Positions 51,601-61,334 of a stretch of 64,000 bases of DNA are shown piece by piece. A model generated the notes under the pieces. The model was not told the DNA's origin. It did not search any database and saw only the letters and a program-made list of their open reading frames with translations. Every line of letters starts with the position of its first letter. Position 1 is the first letter of the stretch. Made by a program: the position numbers and the translations under genes. The DNA is from Breviolum minutum Mf 1.05b.01 (Eukaryota; Sar; Dinophyceae; Suessiales; Symbiodiniaceae): contig DF241100.1 of NCBI GenBank assembly GCA_000507305.1, positions 1 through 64,000 on the forward strand, in the 5' to 3' direction.

Positions 51601-54600
51601 AAGGGTCAAATGACTTACGACTTTAGTTTTCTCTGCCAAAACTGCGAAATTAGCTTCACCGACATGTTCGACATGTCAATTCTCACCGAGAGACTCCATC
51701 TGGCAAAGGACGATATAGACTATGAGGATGTGGAGAAAATTTCGCTACTTGAACGAGATGAAGGCAATAGCAGTTGTGGTTTCAAAGTTTTAAATTTTGA
51801 CCCCTACTTGGGAAAGCGTTCCAATTTGACGAGCATATTCAACCACCAACTAGAGTTGCTGGATATCTATTTCTCATTCGATTGCCGATTATATTTGGGC
51901 TTGTCCCCCTTCCCAGTAATAGTCACCACCAGAAAATTGACGTTTGTGGTGGGGGGGTCCTATATAAACTATCATTTGCCACTATTAGTGGCAGAGGACT
52001 ACACAAAACACCTACAGTATATCGCATTTGAATTTTCTTGGAACCAGTTCGTAACGCACGAGTTTTTGACCAAACAAGGTGTGCCATTGCCGAGCAGATC
52101 CCCAAGAAGGCTACGGAGATGATTCCACAACATCTCTCCAACGCCTTGTGGGCTGCAGCATATTTGAAGCATACCACTTCTCATATGCAAGGAGCCGTAC
52201 GGGCGATTATATATCAGATACCATCAAAGGCAAAGAGAATGAAACCACAAGAATTGTCTAACAGATTCTGGGCAGATTTTTTGGCGAAGGAATTTTGTTT
52301 ATTTGACATGTGTTGTTTTTCTTCCCAATGGGTTTTTGCAAGATTTGACCTTTCAGGAAGTGGTGTTTTGTTGATTTTTATTTCAATAGCATGTGACATG
52401 TCGAAACGCATGTGAGTTAAAACTTGCCGGGGGGGACAAACAAAAAGCCTAGGAAGAAACGATGTTGTTTGGAGAAACATCTGCTGAAATCTATATACTC
52501 CGAAGTTTAAGTGAAAAATTGTGATTGGAAGACGGAGTTGAACAGCCAAAGCCCCTGAAAATGATCGGAAGACAATTCGGCTTCCTTTTGGGTCTTGATA
52601 ACGGTAACTTTTTCCGGGTTTTTGCCGTTAAATTTCAGCTGCGTCCAGTGAGAGAGAGAATCCTCTAAAAAGCTAGGAGATAGTAAAAGGAAGCTCTCCC
52701 AAGAATGGTTGGGGAATTCCCATCATTGCCCCTTAATATTCCCGAAAAAAAAATCAAATCCCTTAGATTCCCAAGGTCTAGTTAGACTAGTCCCACCTGT
52801 AGCTCCAAACAACTAGATCAACCAGTTTGTATGAATGTTTGGTGAGTTCCAACTATTTGCATCCATTTGCCATGTTAAAGGTTTAGAATCATCCAATTTG
52901 AAACCACCAAAAAAGATGGATGGCCATATCAGTTGTCCTAATAAGGTATGGACCATCTCACCCTGAGAGCCTCTAAAAATGGCTACAGGACAATCACCCT
53001 GATTATGGTGATTATAGTTCCTAGTCCTCAAAGTTTTATCCTTCACCCTTTCACAGGAGATAGATTTTCCAAACTATCATTTGTGGTACCCTCCCTGAAA
53101 TTAACATGTCCCCCCTGAAAATCAATAGAATAGTTGAAAGATGAATTCCCCTTTTGGGGCCCGGCAAGCTGTTACTTGTGCAAGCTGCTAGTTTTTTTTT
53201 GGCGGTATAAAAGAAATCTGAAAGTCACCTTCATCACCTTTTTCTTCGTCAAAAAACCGTCGTACTGTTGATGGCAACCAGAAATCCAGTTTTTCTCACC
53301 AGTTGAGGAAGTCCGGCAGTTTTTTATCCCCATGATTTTACGACGGATTTTTGTACATCCCAGGTGGTTGTTGCAGGTTTCTTCCATCAAACAGATAGGT
53401 TTCCAAGATGTTCCCCAACTTTCAGAAGTCATCCTTTGAGCGGCGCCGAGGTATTTGGGCCGCATCTCGCTTGGATGATATGATTCCAGCGAGCGAGCTG
53501 GCTTCTATGCTACCATACCTGGCAAAAGAGATATGTCTCAAAGCATCCATGATGACGCCTCAAGCGCTTTCCAACAGTTCCCCACCTTAGAAATTGCAGA
53601 TGCTGAAAATGTGACTGGAATATATTTTGCCCATATTTTTTGGGCTGAAAATTTACTATTTGGTAAATGAGGACAAATATTCCCAGTTTTATGGAGCAAT
53701 CATTTCGGGATAAGAAAGAAACATGCAAGCCAACTATGAGTTGGGTGGACCTTGCACGACTTTGGAGTGATGAATTGCGAAATTACTCTCTTAAAAGCTT
53801 GGGGAAAGGATTTTGAACCAAAAAGGTTGAACAAACCCACCAACCAGGTGATTCAAGCCGTGACCTTTTGATCCCCTAGTTGGAGGGCACTTACCCTTTG
53901 AAAGGGTCACTTAACTATTAACCATCCCAAAAAAGAGACGCAAAGAATTGCCAGGAACTAGAAGCCTTGATTTCCCCCCATGTTTTCCAAGAAAAAAACG
54001 AGGGCATTGCAGGAAGAGAGATTTGGAGAGAATTACTCCAGATGCGACTTGAACAATTTTGTTCTTACAACGGCGCCGTTGTTTGTTATTTGGGTGTTTC
54101 CAAAAATAGGGGTACCCCAAAATGGATGGTTTATTAGTGGAAAACCTTATTAAAATCGATGATTTGGGGGTACCATTATTTTTGGAAACACCCATTTGTT
54201 TCATTATGTGGAAAAAATAACTGTGTTTTGATCTTTACTGATACCTTTCCATGACTGGCTCCAATGCGAAAGCCCGAAAACTAACCATGGGTTCACCTAA
54301 ACAAAAAAATAACCCCAGCTTGGATAAAAGGAGGAACATCTATACAAATGTCATCAAACCACCTATTTGTTGGGTTCCAGCCGTTCAATTTCGGGGATGC
54401 ATCAAATCCTTACTCCCTGCTTTCACCACGTTTTTCCGATGAAGGCCTCTGGGGTGCCTCCTTCTTATTCCAAAATCTGGCGCGGTATCATGCTGAAGTG
54501 AACCAGACGATGGTTCCAATGGTTCTGGCGCTTCTCCAGGTGTTGCCACGGAAGCTTGGATTTGTGACCCGAACACACTCAACGTATGGTATATAGGTGT

Positions 54601-56686
54601 TTCCAAAAATCGGGGTACCCCCAAAATATCACTATTTTCGGAAACATCCATATATTTATACCTACATTTACCCTCAAAACGGAAACCAAACGTAGGTGAA
54701 TCTGTCATACATTGAGCATCTGAGGAATGGTAGACATGCAGGTGTTGTTTTTACGGATTGTACCCGTGGTGAATCACCAATCTTTTACCACCTTTTCCGA
54801 GCATCGTAAGCTTCACCATACCATTATATACCATTGAGATCCATTGAGGATCTTAAAGGAAGTATACCATATACCACCATTTGGGGCTGAAGATTTTAAT
54901 TCGGAACTTGTTCCAAGCGGACCAATTTTGTTTGCTTCAGATCCAAGGAAGGAAGGCGGCCAGTTTCTTCCACAAGAATTCGCCAACAGTTGCTGGGCAC
55001 TTGACAACGGTTCGTTCACTGGTTTGGATCTGGTATAAGCTTGGAGCCATGATGAAGGTGAATGTCGTCTAGTTCCGAAAAATGGGAGGGGTTCCGAAAA
55101 GTGGGAAAAGACTATACAACATACTAAAACACTTGTAAGGATTTCAGCCAGTGGCGAGGTGGTTGTTGCTAATCATAATTTTACATTCAATTGTTTATAC
55201 AAGCTTCTAAAACCACCAGCTAGTCCCTTAATGACCCCTTATTTTTTTGCCACCTTCTTTATTTGTGGTGTGTGGAGGGGTTAACTTAGGATTCCCATGA
55301 ATTTTGTGAATCAATTACCAAGAACATCCAAACACAAGGCTGTTGACTTCAAGCTCTTTCAATGGCAATTGGAATGCGCTTAAGCATACGCTTTGTGCTT
55401 AAGCCTTTATAGTTGAGCCTTTTTTTTCGAATGGTTGCTGAGACAAGAAAATCCTACACTTGAACATCTCCATGATTCTTTCCACCAACTAATAATTAAT
55501 ATTTAAACAACAAACAAATCCAGCACGACTTCCTTCCTTCTATTAAAAAGGTTGCCTTTTTTCGCAACCATCCCCGAAAAAGAAACCACTGAAACAACCA
55601 ACAACTCATCACCAGCAACTTCCCCGAGGCTTAGAAGCCTTGATCCGACTGGAGGATGCAGGTCTTCCAGAAGTGGCCATGTTTCTCCGAGAAGAAAACT
55701 TCGTGAGATTGGCAGCTCTTCGTTTTACCCGATGGCTGCCCAAGTTGAAGGGAAAGGATTTGCAATTGGTGCCCTTCTCTCTCGCTGAAAAATGGGAACA
55801 TTTTTTTGATTTTTTGACACACAAAAAACACGGCGGAAGGTGTGGTGTTTGAGAAGATGTTGGTGTTTTTTTTGTTTGGTTGGTTGGGAGGTTGGTATTG
55901 TTGTTTTAGAAAAATGCGGGAAGGGAAACATGTAATGTGTGTTTTTTTAAGGCTTTCAAATGGAGAAGTTGACCTTTCTGAAGTGGAGGGATTTGCCATG
56001 GAAGTTTTTTCAGATCCACAGGGAGCAACATGGGTTTCTTGTTTGGAGTGCCCAACATATGCTTTTTGTTTTTAAATTTTCATTATTTCAGACCTTGAAC
56101 AACCCCTAGGCTTTGCCAGTGGTTCTTTGGGTTTGTGGTAAAGTTGGCGTATATCATCAAGAGTTTTTAGCTTCAATTGCTTACATCTTCACTTCTGAGA
56201 ATGGCGATGTTTCGTTGTCATCACTTGGAAATTGGCACTTGTGCGTGATATTAAGTTCCTATCGTTCCTTGGATCCTGACAACGAGTTTAGTCACTTCAA
56301 GTGGGTACTAAAATCCCACATTCTCCAACGAGGGCTTGGTGAATTTGATATCCAGAGGAGCCAACTGGGCGAACACGCGCATTTTCATTAAGTCGATCGT
56401 GTTCACCGCTTCTTTCGGATCATATTTTTATGGCATTTCATGCACGAAGAAAAAACACATGAAACGGCCGTTGCAACAAACACCCACCCGGTACCGGGTA
56501 TACCCACCACGCGGAGAACGTCTCGCTTAACGACAAACACATCGCTGACCGTTGAAACCTGCACCGAAGTTCGGAAATACAGCCCAACGATGACGACGAA
56601 AAAAACGGACGGCGCAGGTGGAAGTGGAAATGCAACTGAACCGAGGCGGACATTGCGACTGATGGTTTATGAAGATACTGTGGAGG
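48431..56686 (+). CDS. multi-exon helical-repeat (OPR/FASTK/RAP-type) protein gene
   Basis: Exons at 48431, 49176, 50125, 50882, 52048, 53451, 54445, 54941, 55616, 55952 and 56110 encode repeats of about 40 residues with the motif M(K/R/I)PQ(E/H)LSNxLWAxxxLK: DMKPQELSNCLLAALQLK, GMRPQELSNSLRVSALLK, MIPQHLSNALWAAAYLK, RMKPQELSN|, MMTPQALSN|, FLPQEFANSCWAL. Such proteins are abundant in dinoflagellates and resemble the octotricopeptide/FASTK/RAP group, generally organellar RNA-binding factors. Function here is inferred from family only. The RAP domain itself was not found. Introns hold elements of families A, B, C, D and G. Two single-base frameshifts (about 48580 and 56357) suggest assembly errors or early decay. 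The 5' start and the 3' end are uncertain. Confidence 0.65.
49176..49439 (+). CDS. OPR/RAP-type exon 2
   Basis: Acceptor GCGCATTTTCGGGTGCCAG. The frame contains FNHYHASAAYHSLAILERKH and VQPQTVANVLWSLGQLF, typical of the N-terminal repeat. A possible donor is GAAAC|GTGATC. Confidence 0.65.
50125..50260 (+). CDS. OPR/RAP-type exon 3
   Basis: Acceptor AACGGCAAGCTCAG. Frame SHRLLGALIKSVNKTAV, then DMKPQELSNCLLAALQLK. Donors at GAAA|GTAATC (50260) or TTTACT|GTAAGT (50272), both phase 1; a GC donor after CTGAGC would be phase 0 and fits the next exon best. Confidence 0.6.
50418..50533. repeat. family A element in an intron
   Basis: CTGTTGATGGAAGAAATCCT then GCACCAGTTGATAGGTAG; right GCCGGATTTCTTCCATCAAC then AG. 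Best preserved copy. Confidence 0.9.
50882..51004 (+). CDS. OPR/RAP-type exon 4
   Basis: Acceptor GCGCCACAAGGAAG or the AG four bases earlier. Frame DFAANVLTVVPIIATEISMK then GMRPQELSNSLRVSALLKD. 3' boundary not fixed. Confidence 0.6.
51027..51096. repeat. family G inverted-repeat element
   Basis: CCATACCATTTTTGTATGGT...GGTAAATATATACCATACAT; the centre TTTACCTTTTATGGTAAA is itself palindromic. Confidence 0.75.
51112..51232. repeat. family C inverted-repeat element
   Basis: CACTCCCCAGAACTAACAGA...TAGCACCTGGTAGG; right TTTCAGGTGCTAAGCTGTTA then GTTTCAAGGAGGGTA. Confidence 0.8.
51610..51760 (+). CDS. candidate exon in the OPR/RAP gene
   Basis: Open frame with FSFLCQNCEISFTDMFDM and AKDDIDYEDVEKISLLER, not matching the repeat motif. 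Immediately followed by a family B element. Weak. Confidence 0.3.
51770..51856. repeat. family B element
   Basis: AGTTGTGGTTTCAAAGTTTT, core CCCCTACTTGGGAAAGCG, right ATATTCAACCACCAACTAG. Confidence 0.75.
52048..52263 (+). CDS. OPR/RAP-type exon 5
   Basis: Acceptor TTTTCTTGGAACCAG (phase 1). Two repeats: IAEQIPKKATEMIPQHLSN, ALWAAAYLK and AIIYQIPSKAKRMKPQELSN. It ends AACA|GATTCT: a GA donor in phase 1 joins to the next exon as N-S-I-W, restoring LSNSIWAASRL. Confidence 0.7.
52497..52640. repeat. family C element, degenerate
   Basis: CTCCGAAGTTTAAGTGAAAA...TTGCCGTTAAATTTCAGCTG, with CAAAGCCCCTGAAAATGATC inside. Confidence 0.55.
53091..53205. repeat. family C inverted-repeat element
   Basis: TACCCTCCCTGAAATTAACA then TGTCCCCCCTGAAAATC; right GGCAAGCTGTTACTTGTGCA. 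Confidence 0.65.
53263..53396. repeat. family A element in an intron
   Basis: TACTGTTGATGGCAACCAGA...GTTGCAGGTTTCTTCCATCA then AACAG. Confidence 0.8.
53451..53576 (+). CDS. OPR/RAP-type exon 6
   Basis: Acceptor GAGCGGCGCCGAG, donor AACA|GTTCCC, 126 nt, phase 1 at both ends. Reads IWAASRLDDMIPASELASML, then MMTPQALSN. Both boundaries fall in the same Asn-Ser codon of consecutive repeats. Confidence 0.75.
54092..54195. repeat. family D inverted-repeat element
   Basis: GGGTGTTTCCAAAAATAGGG then GTACCCC; right GGGGGTACCATTATTTTTGG then AAACACCC. Centre ATGGTTTATTAGTGG. Confidence 0.85.
54268..54402. repeat. family C element, degenerate
   Basis: CGAAAACTAACCATGGGTTC...TGGGTTCCAGCCGTTCAATT then TCGGGG. 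Confidence 0.5.
54445..54539 (+). CDS. OPR/RAP-type exon 7
   Basis: Acceptor CCACGTTTTTCCGATGAAG, phase 1 start: joins AAC A|GC as LSN|S|LWGASFLFQNLARY. Donor CTCCAG|GTGTTG, or continues about 12 codons. Confidence 0.65.
54583..54712. repeat. family G element with a nested family D insertion
   Basis: AACGTATGGTATATAG, then a compact family D element (54596-54649: GGTGTTTCCAAAAATCGGGG...ATTTTCGGAAACATCC), then TATTTATACCTACATTTACC...CATACATTGAGCATC. Confidence 0.6.
54941..55009 (+). CDS. OPR/RAP-type exon 8
   Basis: Acceptor CCAATTTTGTTTGCTTCAG. Frame GGQFLPQEFANSCWALDN, matching the repeat motif; ends near AACG|GTTCG. Confidence 0.5.
55157..55225. repeat. short family B-like element
   Basis: GAGGTGGTTGTTGCTAATCA...CTAAAACCACCAGCTAG; lacks the TTGGGGAA core. 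Confidence 0.45.
55616..55796 (+). CDS. OPR/RAP-type exon 9
   Basis: Acceptor AACTCATCACCAG, phase 0. Frame RGLEALIRLEDAGLPEVAMF, then REENFVRLAALRFTRWLPKL and KDLQLVPFSLA. 3' boundary (possibly a GA donor after GCT) uncertain. Antisense and other frames are open but less protein-like. Confidence 0.55.
55952..56033 (+). CDS. OPR/RAP-type exon 10
   Basis: Acceptor TGTGTTTTTTTAAG. Frame LSNGEVDLSEVEGFAMEVFS then DPQGATW, donor TGG|GTTTCT, phase 0, joining the next exon. Confidence 0.5.
56110..56430 (+). CDS. OPR/RAP-type exon 11 with a one-base frameshift
   Basis: Acceptor GAACAACCCCTAG, phase 0. Frame ALPVVLWVCGKVGVYHQEFL...HILQRGLGEFDIQ to 56355, then the coding signal moves one frame (ANWANTRIFIKSIVFTASF from 56360). 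One extra G in CAGAGGAGCC explains the shift. Confidence 0.6.
56560..56686 (+). CDS. candidate exon after the OPR/RAP repeats
   Basis: Frame EVRKYSPTMTTKKTDGAG then EPRRTLRLMVYEDTVE, ending GTGGAG|GTGAGT (excellent donor). Acceptor possibly ACCTGCACCGAAG. Confidence 0.45.
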
Positions 56687-56699
56687 TGAGTTTGGTACA

Positions 56700-57620
56700 T
56701 AGTGTGGTTATATTATATACTCGTATATTGCTTGAAGACATATTCACAAACAATCCGTCAAATAATAGAGAAGGTGCAGGGGGTTGTTCTCATGAATGGG
56801 AGCCGCACTCGTCGTCGCTGGCGAATGCTGCAACGGAAAAAAAAACAGTCTGGCAGGCCACCAGAGTGCAACTTTTTATTGATTTATGAAATAGAAATAT
56901 CACAAGATATCACAAATTTTCATCATCATATAAAGACATGAAATTTGACTATATCTTTTAATGCGTTGTTCCCTAAAGTAAACTAAACTTGTTTCATTTG
57001 AATCAATTAGCTTTTATTATATAGTAACCTTTCTGCAAGCACCTCTCACAAACTACCGTCTTCTCAGAAACGGTTGAAAGGTGATCACTCCAATATTCAA
57101 TTTCATTGAAAGTCATCTCTTCTTGTTCTTAAACAGCAATTCTTTTTAAGGAGGCTTTGCTATTTGAAATGTTTGTTCTTAAAGTAGAGCTATTGCCGTC
57201 TCTTGTGTGGAGCAGTTCTACTTCAAAAGAGAACCTTCTTTCAATCACCAAATACCTTTATTTTGAAAATTAGTTGTCTTTCTTTAAGATTTAAGATGCA
57301 ATTAAAGGCTTCATTTGAAATTTTGAGTAGAACACAGTGAATATTATTTGAGTAGATTTAAAGTAACATGTTCAAAAACATATGTATCTTTCTATTTTTC
57401 ATACGGGGCCTCCCTCCTATATAAAGTAATTTAACTTCGATGTGTTTTAGCCATAGGTGTTTCTTCTAGGTATCTAAGCGTACACCTTGATCTTCTCAAG
57501 TCTTTTTGTTTCTGATGTTAAATATTGTTTTTTCCGTGCCGCTGGGGCTTTTAGAGTATATAAAAGTGTCTGTTTTTCCCNATGCCCTTGGATTTTGTGT
57601 TTTTTTTGGGGGGGGGAGGG
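56700..57620. other. no gene recognised
   Basis: AT-rich; an imperfect TTCTTTTAAGGAGG / TTGTTCTTAAAG repetition at 57110-57290; an N at 57581 just before a poly-G run. Confidence 0.4.
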
Positions 57621-57623
57621 CAG

Positions 57624-57763
57624 GGATTTGTGATGAATTTTCTATGGGCAATGCACGTCATGAAGGGAGGATGATGGATTTTATGGATCTGATGATGATG
57701 GCAGTAGAGAGAGCCCGACGTAGAGGCACGAATATGTCACAAACTCAAAATGAAGGGTTTTGA
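57624..57763 (+). CDS. exon of unknown protein ending in a stop
   Basis: Acceptor GGGGGGAGGGCAG (unusual, G-rich). Frame ICDEFSMGNARHEGRMMDFM then MMMAVERARRRGTNMSQTQN to TGA at 57761-57763. Methionine- and arginine-rich, helical; could be the last exon of the upstream gene. Confidence 0.45.
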
Positions 57764-58010
57764 GTTTTGAGTTTTGATAATATGTTTTGATTCTAGATGC
57801 ACATCTTCTTGGGGGTCACTGTTGGGTAAAAACTACAACTTGCTGCTCTTTTGCTTGAGCTTCATGATTTTTTTATGGACCTTTGACCTCCTCAAATGCC
57901 GTTTTCTCTCTAAGCAAGTAGTATAAGAAGGTGTTTTTTTTGGTGGGGGGGGGTGCAGATCAAAAGATCAAAAAGGTCTTTCACCACCATTCATTCTCCA
58001 TTTTCCACAG

Positions 58011-58125
58011 GCGGAGACTTTAATTTTGGTTTTTTGGGCACAAACCCTCATGGATGCCCTTATAAAAGTGACAAAAAGTTGCGACTTTTGGACGATGATC
58101 ATCTCAGATTGTGCTACAAGAATCT
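58011..58125 (+). CDS. unknown four-exon gene, exon 1 found
   Basis: Acceptor TTCTCCATTTTCCACAG, donor AATCT|GTACCC. Frame GGDFNFGFLGTNPHGCPYKS then DKKLRLLDDDHLRLCYKN. Phase 1 start, phase 2 end. The next three exons join in phase: 58710-58833, 60169-60234, 60545-60685. Upstream exons must exist because there is no start codon. Family not recognised. Confidence 0.6.
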
Positions 58126-58709
58126 GTACCCCAAAAATGAAAAAGACAAGTATAGCCTGTATAGCCTTCCTAAATCTAACAGCTTAAAAACCCCTGAAAT
58201 TTCCAACGGTTTTCAAGACACTCCTTTCCTTATTTGGGATGGCCAAGTGGCTGATGGCCAAGGTTTGGAACAAGATCGATTTGTTAAAATCCATGAGTTT
58301 CGTACCACCTGAAGCAGTTCCAGTTTGTGCTGCTACTTGGCGGCAAAGATTTATTGTTTGAAATTGTTTGGGGTTGAGGGTATGTTGGAATCGTTTGGGG
58401 GGGGTAAGAACTGTTTGATTTGTGATTTGTGTGTTCTTTTGAAGGAGAAAGAATCGAAAATCAAAAACAATTTCGAGGTCCGAGAATCGTCACGCCACGC
58501 TAGATTGGCAAGATGACACCAAGATGAAAAAAGTGGTGTAAACATCAACGGGAAAGGAATCGAAAACAACTGTTGAGGTATGCCAGATTTTTAGTGGAAG
58601 CACCATTTTTTCGGATTACCAAGCGATTGGGATAATTCAGCTAAGGGATAGAAACTCAACCACCATGTATACGGTTGACATGGAAAGTTGTTGTTTTTTT
58701 CAACTTCAG

Positions 58710-58833
58710 GTGGAATGAACTTCATGGTGAAAAGGGGCTATACCTGACTCAAAAAAATCCGCAGACTGTTTCGTTGGGGAAAAACACCGATGTGTTTGTT
58801 GTGGTTGTTCACAACTTGAGGCTGATGGAACTG
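58710..58833 (+). CDS. unknown four-exon gene, exon 2
   Basis: Acceptor GTTTTTTTCAACTTCAG, donor GAACTG|GTGTGG. Frame WNELHGEKGLYLTQKNPQT then DVFVVVVHNLRLMEL. Starts phase 2 (CT|G with the previous exon) and ends phase 0. Confidence 0.6.
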
Positions 58834-59983
58834 GTGTGGATGATTTGCTTCAAGTGCTGGATGTTGTATCTTGGTCTGTTTTTTTGGGGGTGGAGGCGTT
58901 TTGTGACAGGGGTGACGAATTTGTGGTGGTTTGAGAGCCGTTCGTGGACCCATTTTTCTGAAATGGTTGTATGATGCAATTTGAGAGTCATATTTTTTGA
59001 AGGGGTTGATGCAAGCAAAAATTGAGCCAACCCAACAAGAGGGTTTTTTACAGGTTATTTGGATGTCCCAGGAAGTTTGTAAATGGGGTACAACCTACTT
59101 ATACATGGGATATATTGGGGTTAATTTCCCACCGATCCTAACCATTGATCCTAACTTCCAACGACATCATCCAAGTAGTGAATTTTCAGGCAACTGAATG
59201 ATCCACAAGTTGGTTTACTGCAATGAATGGAAGAACTATCCCATATGCTCCGTGGGACTGCAATATTTACGTATACATGTATCATGAATTTATGGTATAG
59301 ATGTAGGTGAATACTTCCTACATGGAGCATTTGGGTATGAAAAGGTGTTTCAAACGGATCTTCCAATGAAACATGCCAAGTGACCCCGAGCAGAAAGGAG
59401 CCATTTGGAGCTACCCCCAATGACCACTGAGATTTGTTCCAACAACCGGACCTGCCAACAGAAATCCAAGCTTCACCAAGGGGAATTTTTGACTCACCGT
59501 ATTTTGGGGGACACTTTTTTTCCTCAACAAATATAACATGTTTCAAAACTCATGGTGAGGCTCTCCAAATTTTAGTTTTTCACCTCCCTCCATCCGCCCA
59601 AAATAAATAGTGGTTGGAGTAGGAAACCAAATATGGGGTTTTGTTAGGGTACGATTCCCAACACCGTATTGAAACACAGTCATATGGGAAAATGAATGGT
59701 TTCATGAGAATCCTTCGGCTTAGGCTTAGGCACCGAGAAAATGTAACTCCACAGGTTTTGACCCCCCAAAAGTTCACCTGGAGCTGAGACTTCCGGAGAG
59801 GCTTCCGAAAACTTCTAGAAAATTATGCATTTTTGGTGGTGGAATTTGGAAAATTCTATCTATAGTTGATAAACTTGCAAGTTCTTAGTGTACTAAATCA
59901 GCTATATAGATAAATCGTTGATGATCTGAATCAAGCACATGACTCACAGAAACAACTTTCAGATCATACTTTAGAAATACATA

Positions 59984-60074
59984 CCAGCACCTTCAAAGGG
60001 GTGCCAAATGGTTCCTAAAGGGTGTCAATTCACCATCCTTTAGGGTTTAATTGGCACCCCTTTGAAGGTCCAGG
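59984..60074. repeat. family F inverted-repeat element, copy 2
   Basis: CCAGCACCTTCAAAGGGGTG...CACCCCTTTGAAGGTCCAGG; near-identical to the reverse complement of 14258-14350. Confidence 0.9.
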
Positions 60075-60168
60075 TAGTAGTTTCTACATGCTTGTTTTTT
60101 CGGGGTGGCGGTAGGCAGGATCCTCCCTGAACATCTAGAAAAAGTTGCGACCCGTTTTTTTCCCCCAG

Positions 60169-60234
60169 GTTATCAGCGCCCAGACGGAGAAGCAGTGTCG
60201 CAGGGTGCAATTTCCACAGGATCTCATGCCACAG
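60169..60234 (+). CDS. unknown four-exon gene, exon 3
   Basis: Acceptor CCGTTTTTTTCCCCCAG (very strong), donor CCACAG|GTGGAA, 22 codons, phase 0. Frame SAQTEKQCRRVQFPQDLMPQ. Confidence 0.6.
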
Positions 60235-60274
60235 GTGGAAAGGGGAAAGGGGTGAAGATTTTGAAAAAAAGACA

Positions 60275-60383
60275 TGGGTGTTGAACCAAAAATCGGGGTA
60301 TACCCCAAAATGGATGGTTTATAATGAAAAGTTCCATTCAAATGGATGATTTGCGGGGTACCCGCTATTTTCGGAAACATCCA
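60275..60383. repeat. family D element in an intron
   Basis: TGGGTGTTGAACCAAAAATC then GGGGTATACCCC; right GGGTACCCGCTATTTTCGGA then AACATCC. Inside the 310-bp intron 60235-60544. Confidence 0.8.
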
Positions 60384-60544
60384 CATTGGGACAAGTTGAG
60401 AGTTGAGAGTGGCCTTTTCGAGATTGCTGGATTTGGATTAGGCCTGCCTGCTCAAAGTCAAACCATCCCAAACCTTGGAAAAAGCCCTGGTTTTTCGAAG
60501 TGGGGAAAAAAAACAAATCTTGGAATCCATTGGAACTTCTTCAG

Positions 60545-60685
60545 TGTTTTTGTTGTATGGGACCTGCCGCTGGATGCAACATCCACATGATGTGTGATGA
60601 AAACTTTCGTTTTGGGAAATACGGAACTGGTCATTTGGGGGGAATGATTGAAGTATATTTTTGGGGGGATAAGAGTGGCAAATGA
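60545..60685 (+). CDS. unknown four-exon gene, terminal exon
   Basis: Acceptor CCATTGGAACTTCTTCAG, phase 0, 46 codons to TGA. Frame CFCCMGPAAGCNIHMMCDEN, then FRFGKYGTGHLGGMIEVYF. Cys-rich start (C-x-CC) might bind metal. Other frames are open in the first half only. Confidence 0.55.
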   Translation, partial: CFCCMGPAAGCNIHMMCDENFRFGKYGTGHLGGMIEVYFWGDKSGK

Positions 60686-61148
60686 AGGTGTAGTTCGGGA
60701 TTTGCTAATCATTTGATAATCCTGCTTGTGACTTACTTGGAAGAAGAGCATCCTAAAATGTTACTTTACAGATTAATATAGTTTGGTCAAAAAGCTTGAA
60801 TCGAGTGAAAAAAAAACATGTGCTGTAAAACAAGCGTGCCCCTGCAACACTGATTGGTATGATTGGGTTCCCTGAAAGTCAACCACCATTGACAAAAAGT
60901 GTTGATTCTTTTTGGATGGTGATAAAGCCCGACCAAAAAAAAAGGTGAAACTCCAAAACCAACACATGAAAAATTGGTGGTTGGACTTCCAGCACGTTGT
61001 TTTAAGCATACAGTATCAGATGGATTTTTCTTTGTGCTCAACTTGTTTGGCCAGCTTGGCAAAAAAAAACGGGGCCAAAGACTACAGTAAGGGAGATTTC
61101 CGTTGTGTCAGGATAAAAGCAGGTTGGTGAACCATGGTGAACCACCGT

Positions 61149-61258
61149 CCCTTGAACTAATAGCAAAAGCCCCTGAACATAAAGCTTACCAACAAGAAAG
61201 GATTGTCTCCCAACCACCATGTTTTTAGAGCAAGCTCTATATTTTTACAGAGTGTATC
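61149..61258. repeat. family C element upstream of the metacaspase
   Basis: GTCCCTTGAACTAATAGCAA then AAGCCCCTGAA; right AGAGCAAGCTCTATATTTTT. Degenerate. Ends about 75 bp before the metacaspase frame. Confidence 0.6.
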
Positions 61259-61334
61259 ATCAAATTCACCCACGGAGTACACCTGCACTGAAAATCGACA
61301 TATGTAACATTTCGCGAACCGGAAAAATCCATGT

